Positions 51,819-63,702 of a DNA stretch of 64,000 nt are shown in pieces. The stretch is from 40CM-2-70-7 sp035631315 (lineage in GTDB: Bacteria; Gemmatimonadota; Gemmatimonadetes; Gemmatimonadales; GWC2-71-9). The notes beneath the pieces are model-generated. The model was not told where the DNA came from and ran no database searches. It saw only the letters and a list, made by a program, of their open reading frames with translations. Numbering within the stretch: the stretch's first letter is position 1; each line of letters begins with the position of its first letter. Both the position numbers and the translations under genes were made by a program. Where the stretch lies: the NCBI GenBank assembly GCA_035631315.1, contig DASQIZ010000107.1, positions 106,240-170,239 of the forward strand, read 5' to 3'.

Positions 51819-52654
51819 CCGCCCCGACGGCGCATAACGCTCCGGCCGGTACTCCGGTCCCGGCGGTCCAGCAGCACTCGATCTCCGCGGGGAGCAGCGG
51901 GCCGCCGGTGCTGGACGTGCGGCAATACGGATTCTGGTACGGTCAGCGACAGGCGCTGTTCGAGCTGGCCCTGACCATCCCGCGCCAGGCCGTGACGGCG
52001 CTGATCGGGCCCTCGGGCTGCGGGAAGAGCACGTTCCTCAGGTCGATCAACCGGATGAACGAGATTCAGGCGGGAACAAAGCACACCGGTGATATCCTTC
52101 TGGAGGGTGTGTCGGTCTTTTCGCCGGGAATGGATCTCGTCGACCTGCGGCGGCGGGTGGGCATGGTGTTCCAGCGTCCCAACCCGTTCCCCAAGTCGAT
52201 CTTCGATAATGTGGCGTACGGCCCCCGGCTGAACGGGTTGTGCCGTGAAGGGGAGATGGACGCGCGGGTGGAGGATGCGCTGCGCCGGGCAGCCCTGTGG
52301 GATGAAGTGAAGGACCGGCTGCATGAGTCGGGCACAGGCCTGTCGGGGGGGCAGCAACAGCGGCTCTGTATCGCCCGCGCCCTCGCCAACAGCCCCGAGA
52401 TCCTGCTCCTGGACGAGCCCTGTTCGGCGCTGGACCCCATCGCGACCGAGCGGATCGAGGAGCTCCTGGTGGAGCTCAAGAACGAGGTGACCATCGTCAT
52501 CGTCACCCACAACATGCAGCAGGCGTCCCGGGTGGCGGACTTTACCGGCTTCTTTTACCTCGGCCGCCTGGTCGAATTCGGTGAGACTTCACAGATTTTC
52601 ACAATGCCGAAAGACGAGCGGACCGAGGCCTATATCACCGGGAGATTCGGATGA
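51815..52654 (+). CDS. pstB: phosphate ABC transporter ATP-binding protein PstB (second copy)
   Basis: ATG 51815 overlaps the first pstB stop as ATGA. The 279-residue protein has an Ala/Pro/Ser-rich N-terminal extension (about 30 residues), Walker A IGPSGCGKST, FQRPNPFPKSIFDNVAYG, LSGGQQQRLCIARAL and Walker B EILLLDEPCSALDP. FQRPNPFP is the more typical PstB wording. All catalytic motifs are present. It could form a mixed PstB dimer with the first copy or be used under different conditions. Confidence 0.94.
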   Translation: MTAPTAHNAPAGTPVPAVQQHSISAGSSGPPVLDVRQYGFWYGQRQALFELALTIPRQAVTALIGPSGCGKSTFLRSINRMNEIQAGTKHTGDILLEGVSVFSPGMDLVDLRRRVGMVFQRPNPFPKSIFDNVAYGPRLNGLCREGEMDARVEDALRRAALWDEVKDRLHESGTGLSGGQQQRLCIARALANSPEILLLDEPCSALDPIATERIEELLVELKNEVTIVIVTHNMQQASRVADFTGFFYLGRLVEFGETSQIFTMPKDERTEAYITGRFG

Positions 52655-53355
52655 GCCAGCAACCAAACGCGACCGAGTCGGCACGACCCGGCGCCGGCCA
52701 CCGGCATTTTCATGATGAGCTGGCCGCCCTGAAAGCCGACCTGCTCACCATGTCCGCCGAAGCTCAGGACGCTCTGCGGGAAGCCGTGGACTCCGTCCTG
52801 CACCGCGACGCCGCCATCGCCGCCCGCGTGATCGCGGGCGACGCGCGCGTCGACGCGCTCGAGCTGTCCATCGAAGAGCAGGTGATCAGGCTCCTCGCCA
52901 CACAGCAGCCCATGGCGAAGGACCTCCGGCTCCTCATGGCCGCCCTCAAGATCGCCAACGATCTGGAGCGGGTGGGCGACCACGCGGTGAACATCGCGCA
53001 GTCGGCGGAGCGGTTGATGGCGTCGCGCTCTATCGCGCCCGAGCCCGAGATCATCGAAATGGCACGGCAGGCGCGCACCATGCTCGCGGATGCCCTCGAA
53101 GCCTTCGTCCGCGGCGATGCCCAGGCCGGACGGGCCATCTGCCGCCGCGACGACGGGGTCGATGCCCTGCACCGCTCGGTGTTCCGGATCCTCCTGACCC
53201 ACATGATGGAGGATCCGCACATCATCGGAGTCGGGATGGATCTCTTCCTGGTGAGCCGGAATCTCGAGCGGGTGGCGGACCTGGCGACGAACATCGCGGA
53301 GGACGTGGTCTTCCTCGTCGAGGGGAAGACGATCAAGCATCATGCGGAAGAGTAA
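52651..53355 (+). CDS. phoU: phosphate-signalling regulator PhoU
   Basis: ATG 52651 overlaps the pstB stop as ATGA. The 234-residue protein has the two three-helix PhoU repeats with the metal-binding E/D-x-x-x-D patterns: KIANDLERVGDHAVNIAQ in the first and SRNLERVADLATNIAEDVVF in the second. PhoU links the Pst transporter to PhoR and keeps the regulon off when phosphate is plentiful. It closes the pst operon and is convergent with the rhomboid gene. Confidence 0.96.
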   Translation: MSQQPNATESARPGAGHRHFHDELAALKADLLTMSAEAQDALREAVDSVLHRDAAIAARVIAGDARVDALELSIEEQVIRLLATQQPMAKDLRLLMAALKIANDLERVGDHAVNIAQSAERLMASRSIAPEPEIIEMARQARTMLADALEAFVRGDAQAGRAICRRDDGVDALHRSVFRILLTHMMEDPHIIGVGMDLFLVSRNLERVADLATNIAEDVVFLVEGKTIKHHAEE

Positions 53356-53365
53356 CGAAGACGCG

Positions 53366-53413
53366 AAGTCGCCAAGTCGCTAAGTAGCCACTTACCGGCT
53401 TAGCGACCTGGCG
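53366..53413. terminator. octamer repeats and 15-bp stem between phoU and rhomboid genes
   Basis: AAGTCGCC, AAGTCGCT and AAGTAGCC follow one another at 53366-53389. CGCCAAGTCGCTAAG (53370-53384) pairs with CTTAGCGACCTGGCG (53399-53413) with one mismatch across a 14-base loop. It lies between convergent genes and includes the last codons of the rhomboid gene. It probably acts as a two-way terminator, although neither side has a long U-run. Confidence 0.55.
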
Positions 53414-54129
53414 GTTTGGCGGCTTTTCGTGAACAGTTTCACCAGCACCAATCCCGCAATAAATCCGCCCATATGGGCAAAGACAGCCACCCCTCCCGTA
53501 TCACCCTGCCCTCCGAGCGCCGGTAGTCCGCCAAGGAACTGCAGCAGGAACCACCAGACCAGCATCAAGTAGGCGGGCACCGTGATGGTGGTGAAGAAGA
53601 TCACGAAGAAGACGAGGGTGTGGACCTTCACGCGGGGGAAGAGCAGCAGGTACGCGCCCATGACGCCGGAGATCGCCCCCGACGCGCCGATCATGGGGAT
53701 GGCCGAGTGGGGCGCGGAGATGGTTTGGGCGGCGGCGGCCGCGACGCCGGAGAGCAAGTAGAAAACGAGGTAGCGGGTGTGCCCCATCGCATCTTCGATG
53801 TTGTTTCCGAAGATCCAGAGGAACCACATGTTGCCGAGGATGTGGAACCACGACCCGTGCAGGAACATCGAGGTGAAGACCGTCAGATAGTTCGGATGGC
53901 CGGTGGTGACGCACGCGTATCCCTGCCCGAGTGGGGTCGACACTCCTGGCGGCAGGCTTCGTAGGATTTCCCCGGGGGTGAGCCCCCACTGACACGTGGA
54001 ATAGGCCAGCGCATGGGCTGATCCCGCTCCCTGAAAGAAGACCCAGACGAGCAGGTTGGCGACGATGATTCCGACCGTAACGGTCGGCGTCAGGTCGGTT
54101 GGATTGTCGTCTTTATAGGGGAAGAACAT
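53392..54129 (-). CDS. rhomboid-family intramembrane serine protease
   Basis: The 245-residue protein has six membrane segments, the HGSWFHILGNMWFLWIFG loop, the catalytic serine motif IGASGAISGVMG and the catalytic histidine in AHMGGFIAG. It would cleave within or near membrane segments. The long loop after the first membrane segment is common in bacterial rhomboids. It is divergent from dnaK and convergent with phoU. Substrates are unknown. Confidence 0.94.
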   Translation of the reverse strand: MFFPYKDDNPTDLTPTVTVGIIVANLLVWVFFQGAGSAHALAYSTCQWGLTPGEILRSLPPGVSTPLGQGYACVTTGHPNYLTVFTSMFLHGSWFHILGNMWFLWIFGNNIEDAMGHTRYLVFYLLSGVAAAAAQTISAPHSAIPMIGASGAISGVMGAYLLLFPRVKVHTLVFFVIFFTTITVPAYLMLVWWFLLQFLGGLPALGGQGDTGGVAVFAHMGGFIAGLVLVKLFTKSRQTARSLSR

Positions 54130-54261
54130 GCCGTAACCCTATGCATGACTTGGGGCTTGTCAATCTGCCGTTTTGGCGCTTTTCTAAGGCATACGGCTTG
54201 CTTCTAGCGACCCCCGGAAGCTCGTAGGCATCAATAACCATGGGTAAGGAGTCGCCGGTTT

Positions 54262-56193
<1,932 letters not shown>

Positions 56194-56215
56194 TCAACCC
56201 TTAACGCAAAGCGAG

Positions 56216-57813
<1,598 letters not shown>

Positions 57814-57817
<4 letters not shown>

Positions 57818-58428
57818 AGGAGCATCACGACGGCGACAGCCGCCAGCCAGGCGATGATGATCCCCTGGCCGACGTACATAATCTGAGACGTTTCAGCAAA
57901 CAGAACCGCCGCGGCGACGTTGATCAGTCCCGTGGCGGTTCCTGTTTCTGCCAGCCAGCGGCCGAAGACCTTCCCCACCCGGATCCCCCGCGAAAGTACC
58001 ACCAGCGCCACCCCCATCGTGAACGTCGCCAGCCGCTCGGCCGCGAGCCCAAAGGGATGAATCCCGGCGTAGAGCGCCTGCGTGCCCGGATCCGCGGGGG
58101 TCTGCGCCAACGTCCACCCCGTCCCCACCATCAGGAGGACGTTCAACGCCCAGATCCCGAAGCCGAAGGTCGCAAGCATGGCCCCGGTGCGCAGGAGCGA
58201 CGCTCCCGGCGTCTCAAGGTGCCGGGCCACCAGGCCGAGGATTCCGGCCTGCATCAAGGGGAAGGAGAACAGCAGGGTCCAGTGGATGAGACGCCAGTGC
58301 GGAGTACAGGCAATGGTGGCGAGCTGGGCCGCCGCGTCACCCGTCAGGAACGGGTGAAAGAGCCCGGCCGCGCCGAACGCGAGCGCACCGACGAGCAGAC
58401 TCCAGGCAGACCACCGCGGAGATCTCAC
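57814..58428 (-). CDS. multi-pass membrane protein, unknown function
   Basis: GTG 58428 has GGAG five bases upstream and gives 204 residues. Five to six hydrophobic segments are visible (LLVGALAFGAAGLFH, WTLLFSFPLMQAGILGLVA, GAMLATFGFGIWALNVLLM, LATFTMGVALVVLSRG, INVAAAVLFA, IIIAWLAAVAVVMLL). Frames running farther upstream overlap the divergent gene at 58493 and are unlikely. I recognise no family. Its neighbours do not indicate a function. Confidence 0.6.
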
Positions 58429-58492
58429 AAGCTCCAATCTAGCCCCCGGCAAGGGAGCGGATATATTGCGCGAAACGCCCGAAGGAGCGGCG

Positions 58493-59002
58493 ATGAACAG
58501 CCGGTTCAATCGGATTTTGCGCGAAGGGTTCGTCGGAGGATGCATCGGGGCGGCCGCGGTCGCCATCTGGTTCCTCCTCGTGGACACCATCGATGGCCGC
58601 CCCTTTTTCACGCCCGCCATGCTCGGCAGCGCCGTGTTCTGGGGCGTGCACGATCCCGCCAACGTCATCATCGAGTTCTCCCGCATCGTCGGCTACACCA
58701 TGATCCACGTCTCGGCCTTCGTGGTCGTGGGCGTGATCGCGGCCTGGCTGGTGATGAAGGCCGAGGAAGTGCCGCATGCGATTTTTCTGGTGATCGTCCT
58801 GGCGTGCTTCTTCGAGTTCGGGTTCTACATTCTGCTGGCGGTGCTCGCGCCGCCTCTGCTGGGAGCGCTCACCTGGTGGAGCGTGGCAGTCGGGAATGCG
58901 ATCGCGGCGGCGGGAATGGGCGGCTACCTGTGGCGCATGCACCCGGCGCTGGCTGAAAACCTCAGGCGGCATCCCCTCGGGGAGACGGCGGACGGGGAGT
59001 GA
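58493..59002 (+). CDS. four-segment membrane protein, unknown function
   Basis: The 169-residue protein starts at ATG 58493 with GGAG six bases before. Hydrophobic segments at about residues 14-33, 62-85, 95-122 and 125-145 suggest a four-pass inner-membrane protein. It shows no catalytic pattern that I can name. Its 3' end overlaps the ctaG gene end by 41 bases on the opposite strand, an unusually long convergent overlap. Confidence 0.6.
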   Translation: MNSRFNRILREGFVGGCIGAAAVAIWFLLVDTIDGRPFFTPAMLGSAVFWGVHDPANVIIEFSRIVGYTMIHVSAFVVVGVIAAWLVMKAEEVPHAIFLVIVLACFFEFGFYILLAVLAPPLLGALTWWSVAVGNAIAAAGMGGYLWRMHPALAENLRRHPLGETADGE

Positions 59003-59831
59003 TGCGAGGGCTGGTGGGGTAAGCCTCCAGGGGGACGGCCCGGTCGGCGTCCCCCTCGGCCGTCCCGGTCGTCTCGGCCCGGGCCGCCCAGCGGAACCAG
59101 ATCACCGTCATCGCTCCCCAGAACCAGAGCGTCCCCGGCACCCACATCATCAGCCCCCCGTACTGCTGATCCGCGACCGGCGAGAGCCCCCAGACCCGGA
59201 GCGGCGCCTCGACGTAGAACTGATAGATGGGCGTGTCCGCGAGCGTGATCATGGCCCCCACCAGGGACATCGGGAGGCCCAGCAGGAACAAGTAGACCAT
59301 CTGCATGGGATAGGACGCCCGCGGCAGCTCCGGGACGGGTGACAGCACCGGCCACCACATGACCACGCTGGTCGCGATGAAAATCAGGTGCTGCACGATG
59401 TGCAGGTTATGGTGCCGCATCGCCGGCTCGTAGAACCGGGGGAAGTGCCAGAAGACGATCGTCGCGGAAAAGATGATCCCGCCCAGGAGCGGTTTCGTGA
59501 TCGCCCGGGCCAGCGCCATCACCCACCGGGGCTTGAGCAGCGGCCGCACCACCCAGGCCGGCGTGCCGAACAGGAGGAGCGGCGGGAAGACCAGTGTGAG
59601 GATCAGGTGCTGCAGCATGTGGGCGCTGAACAGGTACGTATCCGACAGATCGTGTAGCGGCCCGTTCAGGGAGAAGAACAGCACCAGCACTGACGCCCAG
59701 AACGAAACCTGGCGCCAGACTGAAGCCCTGGTCCCTCCCCAAAAGAGATAGAGCCCGCCGAACAGCGCGAGCCCGATCACCACCGACGGATGGACGTCCC
59801 AGGCGTCCCAGGGAGCGGCGGGTGGCGTCAC
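58962..59831 (-). CDS. ctaG: CtaG-like cytochrome c oxidase assembly protein (caa3 type)
   Basis: The 289-residue membrane protein has the caa3-CtaG pattern: LNGPLHDLSDTYLFSAHMLQHLILTLVFPPLLLFG, a HFPRFYEPAMRHHNLHIVQHL segment with conserved histidines, MVYLFLLGLPMSLVGAMI and DQQYGGLMMWVPGTLWF. Members help insert copper into oxidase subunits. GTG 59831 overlaps the subunit IV stop as GTGA. It closes the oxidase operon. Confidence 0.88.
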   Translation of the reverse strand: MTPPAAPWDAWDVHPSVVIGLALFGGLYLFWGGTRASVWRQVSFWASVLVLFFSLNGPLHDLSDTYLFSAHMLQHLILTLVFPPLLLFGTPAWVVRPLLKPRWVMALARAITKPLLGGIIFSATIVFWHFPRFYEPAMRHHNLHIVQHLIFIATSVVMWWPVLSPVPELPRASYPMQMVYLFLLGLPMSLVGAMITLADTPIYQFYVEAPLRVWGLSPVADQQYGGLMMWVPGTLWFWGAMTVIWFRWAARAETTGTAEGDADRAVPLEAYPTSPRITPRPPSPRGDAA

Positions 59832-60133
59832 TTCAACACGAACACCTTGAAGAGGAACATCAGCGCCATCGCCATGCCGAACGCCAGGAGCAGCGGGCCG
59901 CCGAAGATCATGGTGAAGAAGCGGTTGTCCATCTTCAGGTGCATGTAGAACATCACCACCAGGCAGAACTTGATCACCGACAGAATCAGGAGCGCCGGGA
60001 CCAGGATGGGATGGAACGTGGGCACGTAGAATACGCCCACCTCCAGCACCGTGAGGATGAACAGTACCGTCGCTACCCGGATGTACAGGCCGGCGGTCGG
60101 GTGCGGATGCTCAGTCGCGTGGGTCTCAGCCAT
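59828..60133 (-). CDS. coxD: cytochrome c oxidase subunit IV
   Basis: The 101-residue protein has three hydrophobic segments (about 19-39, 43-65, 76-98) and YMHLKMDNRFFT in a loop, the common pattern of prokaryotic subunit IV. It overlaps coxC by eight bases. Its role is mainly structural in the oxidase complex. Identity rests on operon position, length and this motif. Confidence 0.85.
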   Translation of the reverse strand: MAETHATEHPHPTAGLYIRVATVLFILTVLEVGVFYVPTFHPILVPALLILSVIKFCLVVMFYMHLKMDNRFFTMIFGGPLLLAFGMAMALMFLFKVFVLK

Positions 60134-60740
60134 GGTAGACCGGTTGAATGAGGTACACGACGGTGAAGATGATGATCCAGATCACGTCCACGAAGTGCCA
60201 GTAGAGTCCCGTGATCTCGACCGTCATCGCGTTCTTGGACGTCAACTTGCCCTGCATGGCCCGGACCCACAGGGTGAAGAGCCAGAGGACCCCCACGAAG
60301 ACGTGGGCGCCGTGAGTCCCTGTGAGCACGAAGAACGTGGTGCCGAAAAGGTTCCTCTGGAGCGTGAGGCCATGCTCCACGAAGTGCGAGAACTCCCAGA
60401 CCTGGCCCAACAGGAAGATCAGCCCGCCGATCACCGTGCCCATGAGCCAGACCTTGGCCCACTTCATGTCATTCCGCTGCACCGCCGCCAGCGCCAGCAC
60501 CATCCAGAGCGACGACATCAGCAGATCGAACGTCGAAAACGACGTGAAGGGAATATTGAGAATGTCCTGGGGGTAGGGGCCCTGCAGGCTTCGATGACTG
60601 TAGATCAGGTAGGTGGATATCAGCGTCGCGAAGAGGAGGCATTCGGACCCGATGAAGGCCCAGAACGCCATCTTCCGGCTGTCCAACCCCATCGAGGTAT
60701 GGTGACCCTCGGCAGCATGCGTGGCCGCGGCGTGACTCAT
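60126..60740 (-). CDS. coxC: cytochrome c oxidase subunit III
   Basis: The 204-residue protein has five membrane segments typical of short bacterial subunit III: KMAFWAFIGSECLLFATLI, then THGAHVFVGVLWLF, ending in ITGLYWHFVDVIWIIIFTVVYL. The conserved H-x-x-H-V and YWHFVDVIW patterns identify the family. It follows coxA directly on the minus strand with one base between. Confidence 0.94.
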   Translation of the reverse strand: MSHAAATHAAEGHHTSMGLDSRKMAFWAFIGSECLLFATLISTYLIYSHRSLQGPYPQDILNIPFTSFSTFDLLMSSLWMVLALAAVQRNDMKWAKVWLMGTVIGGLIFLLGQVWEFSHFVEHGLTLQRNLFGTTFFVLTGTHGAHVFVGVLWLFTLWVRAMQGKLTSKNAMTVEITGLYWHFVDVIWIIIFTVVYLIQPVYHG

Positions 60741-60741
60741 C

Positions 60742-62538
60742 TCAAACCTCGAAGGGCTCGAAGCCCCACTTGAAGATTCCCACCAGCAGGACCGCGGCGG
60801 CGACGAAGGCCAGCCAGAGCTGACCGGAAATGAGGGACGTCGCGAGGAGCGGAAGCCCCGACGCCGCCACGAGGGGCCACCACGAGCCGTCCGGCACGTG
60901 GATGTGGCCGCTCGGGGCCCTCTGGGCGACCGATTCGGGCTCGTTCCACAGCGGCAGACGCGAATGCACCGTGGGAATCTGCGCGAAGTTGTAGACCGCC
61001 GGCGGGGACGACGTCGCCCACTCGAGCGTGGCGCCCTGCCAGGGGTTGTCGCCCGCGATCTTACCCTTGGTGCGGGTGCGGATGATGTTCCAGATGAAGA
61101 TCAGCATCGACACGGCGATCAGGAACGCGCCGATCGTCGACACCAGGTTCAAGTCCGACACGCCCAGGTCGGGCGAGTAGGTGTAGACGCGCCGGGGCAT
61201 GCCCAGGAGACCGATGAAGTGCATCGGGAAGAACGCGAGGTTCATCCCGATCAGCATGAGCCAGAAGTGGGTCTTGCCGAGCGTCTCCGAAAGGAGGCGT
61301 CCCGTCATCTTCGGCCACCAGTAGTACATGCCAGCGAAGAGCCCGAAGACCGTCCCGCCGAAGAGCACGTAGTGGATGTGCGCCACGACGTAGTAGGTGT
61401 CGGTCTGCTGCAGGTCGGCCGGGGGCGACGCGTGCGTCACACCCGACAACCCGCCGATGATGAACATCGCGATGAAGCCCACCGCAAAGAGCAGCGGCGT
61501 ATCGAACCGGATCTGTCCGCCCCAGAGCGTCGCGATCCAGTTGAAGATCTTCACGCCCGTCGGGATGGCGATGAGCATCGTCGTCGATGAGAACACCGCG
61601 TCCGCGATGGGGCCGAGGCCCACCGAGAACATGTGGTGGCTCCAGACGCCCCAGCCCATGAAGGCGATCAGGATGCCGGAATAGACCACCACCGTGTACC
61701 CGAAGAGCGGCTTCCGGGAGAACGTGGGCAGGATCTCCGAAACCACGCCCATGGCCGGCAGAATCAGGATGTAGACCTCGGGGTGCCCGAAGATCCAGAA
61801 TAGGTGCTGCCACAGCACCGGATCGCCGCCACCCGACAGCTCATAGAAGTGCGTCCCGAAGAACCGGTCGAACATCAGGAACGCCAGCGCCACCGTGATC
61901 ACCGGGAAGGCCGTGATCAAGAGGAACGACGTCACCAGCGTCATCCAGGTGAATACCGGCAGGCGCATCATCTTCATGCCGGGCGCCCGCAAGTTGAGGA
62001 TGGTGATGACGAAGTTGAATCCGCCGGCGAGCGACGACACGCCCAGGATCTGCAGGCCCAGCAACCAGAAGTCGATGTTGGGGCCGATCGAGTACTGGCG
62101 CTCCGTCAGGTTGGCGTAGCCGAACCAGCCGCCATTCGGCGCCACCGACATGCGCCCGGCGTGGAAGAGCGGTCCCACGAACCACGACAGGTTCATGAAG
62201 ATCCCGCCCAGCAGGAACACCCAGTAGCTGAAGGCATTGAGCCGCGGGAACGCGACGTCGCGGGCCCCGATCTGCAGCGGCACGATGAAGTTGAAGAACG
62301 CTACCGACAACGGCATCAGCGCCAGGAAGATCATCGTCGTGCCGTGCATCGTGAACAGCTCGTTGTACGTCCGCGCGTCCACGATGTGGCCATTCGGCTG
62401 CGCCAGCTGCGAGCGGATGAGCAGCGCTTCGATGCCGCCCACCAGGAAGAAGCAGAAGGCGGTCCAGAAGTAGAGCTTGCCGATCCGCTTGTGATCGACG
62501 GTGGTGATCCAGCTCTTCAGTCCGGTGGGTTCGGTCAT
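60742..62538 (-). CDS. coxA: cytochrome c oxidase subunit I
   Basis: This is the catalytic subunit. The 598-residue protein has the low-spin heme a ligand His in FTMHGTTMIFL and the CuB His-Tyr pair in GHPEVYILILPAMG. The VVAHIHYVLFGG segment carries the heme a3 and heme a ligands. YTYSPDLGVSDLN also fits. A C-terminal extension of two membrane segments (about 555-595) resembles the fused region of caa3 subunits I. ATG 62538 overlaps the coxB stop as ATGA. The K and D channel residues appear as in A-type oxidases. Confidence 0.97.
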   Translation of the reverse strand: MTEPTGLKSWITTVDHKRIGKLYFWTAFCFFLVGGIEALLIRSQLAQPNGHIVDARTYNELFTMHGTTMIFLALMPLSVAFFNFIVPLQIGARDVAFPRLNAFSYWVFLLGGIFMNLSWFVGPLFHAGRMSVAPNGGWFGYANLTERQYSIGPNIDFWLLGLQILGVSSLAGGFNFVITILNLRAPGMKMMRLPVFTWMTLVTSFLLITAFPVITVALAFLMFDRFFGTHFYELSGGGDPVLWQHLFWIFGHPEVYILILPAMGVVSEILPTFSRKPLFGYTVVVYSGILIAFMGWGVWSHHMFSVGLGPIADAVFSSTTMLIAIPTGVKIFNWIATLWGGQIRFDTPLLFAVGFIAMFIIGGLSGVTHASPPADLQQTDTYYVVAHIHYVLFGGTVFGLFAGMYYWWPKMTGRLLSETLGKTHFWLMLIGMNLAFFPMHFIGLLGMPRRVYTYSPDLGVSDLNLVSTIGAFLIAVSMLIFIWNIIRTRTKGKIAGDNPWQGATLEWATSSPPAVYNFAQIPTVHSRLPLWNEPESVAQRAPSGHIHVPDGSWWPLVAASGLPLLATSLISGQLWLAFVAAAVLLVGIFKWGFEPFEV

Positions 62539-63551
62539 TTGAGGCTCATCAGGTAGGCGACGATGGCCTGCAGATTGGCCTGAGGCAGGTTCATGTCCAT
62601 CATCACCGCCCCGGGCTTCCGGGACGGTGCGTGGTTTACCCACTGAATCAGGTCGATCGAGTCATCCGGGAATGTCGCGCCGGCGATGGTCGTCCGGCTG
62701 GCCAGATGGGTCAGGTTCGGTCCGATCATGCCCGCCGATACGCCCTGGATGGTGTGGCAAGCGATGCAGGCCCCGTGCGCGAAGTCATCCTTGCCGGTGG
62801 CCTGGATGGTGTTCGGCTTGGGATCGACGGGCGGCTGCTTCTGGTTCGCGACCCAGGCATTGAAAGCCGAGTCGGTCTCGACGAACGCGCGGAGCCGCAT
62901 GTTCGCGTGGGAGTCGCCGCAGAACTCGGCGCACTGGCCCATGTACTCACCCAGCGTATCGGCCTTGAACACGATGTGGTTCACGTGCCCGGGCACCACG
63001 TCGCGCTTGGCCGCGATCGCCGGGATCCAGAAGCTGTGGATCACGTCATTCGAGGTCATATCCAGCGCGATGGTCTTGCCCACCGGGATGTGCAGCTCGT
63101 TCGCCGTCACCACGCCCAGATCGGGATAGCGGTACTCCCACCACCACTGGTGACCGATTACCTCAACCTTGAGGGATCCCGCCGGAGCGGGCGCCTGCGT
63201 CGCGAAGATCGTCCGGATGGTCGGCACCGCCACCATCACGAGGATCAGCACCGGGGCGAGCGTCCAGGTGATCTCGAGCGCCGTATGACCATGGGTCGGA
63301 TGCGGGACCGGCGCGCCGGGCTTGGCCCGGAACCGGATGAGCGCGTAGACGAGGAGCCCCTCGACCACGACGAAGACCGCCGTCGCCCACGCGAAAATGC
63401 CCGTGAACAGGTGGTCGATCGCGAACCCCAGATCGGACTTGGGGTGCAGGGTGGTTTGGGGGAAGGGCCCGGCACAGGCTCCGACGGCCAAAAGGCCGAG
63501 GAGCAGCAGGCCGGGAAGGCAACGTTGGATGAGGCGATAGTGTCTATGCAC
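62535..63551 (-). CDS. coxB: cytochrome c oxidase subunit II with fused cytochrome c domain (caa3)
   Basis: Starting at GTG 63551, the 338-residue protein has a lipoprotein-type signal (LLLLGLLAVGAC), two membrane helices (about 45-110) and the CuA domain with GHQWWWEYRYPD, VIHSFWIPAI, and the CuA ligands in CAEFCGDSHANM. At its C terminus is a cytochrome c domain with heme motif CIACH and a distal Met in MMDMNLP. Subunit II with a fused cytochrome c defines caa3-type oxidase, which receives electrons from cytochrome c. An ATG at 63635 is an alternative start. Confidence 0.94.
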   Translation of the reverse strand: MHRHYRLIQRCLPGLLLLGLLAVGACAGPFPQTTLHPKSDLGFAIDHLFTGIFAWATAVFVVVEGLLVYALIRFRAKPGAPVPHPTHGHTALEITWTLAPVLILVMVAVPTIRTIFATQAPAPAGSLKVEVIGHQWWWEYRYPDLGVVTANELHIPVGKTIALDMTSNDVIHSFWIPAIAAKRDVVPGHVNHIVFKADTLGEYMGQCAEFCGDSHANMRLRAFVETDSAFNAWVANQKQPPVDPKPNTIQATGKDDFAHGACIACHTIQGVSAGMIGPNLTHLASRTTIAGATFPDDSIDLIQWVNHAPSRKPGAVMMDMNLPQANLQAIVAYLMSLK

Positions 63552-63702
63552 GAGGGCGATCGTCCTAGTCGTCCGAGAAAAGGCGCCAAGAAGGTAACGC
63601 GCACCGGGCTCGCAATCAACGATACCGAAGTGCATTTTCACGGGCCGCCAAGCCGTGCCGCGGGCCGTCTCGGGCCGTCACAACTCGATTCCGGAGACCA
63701 GC

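Noticed and set aside
54130..54261. CIRCE heat-shock operator upstream of dnaK
   Set aside because: No TTAGCACTC-N9-GAGTGCTAA-type inverted repeat is present in the gap.
61804..62556. Plus-strand open frame antisense to coxA
   Set aside because: Composition is Arg/Glu/His-rich with no domain, and coxA on the other strand is unambiguous.
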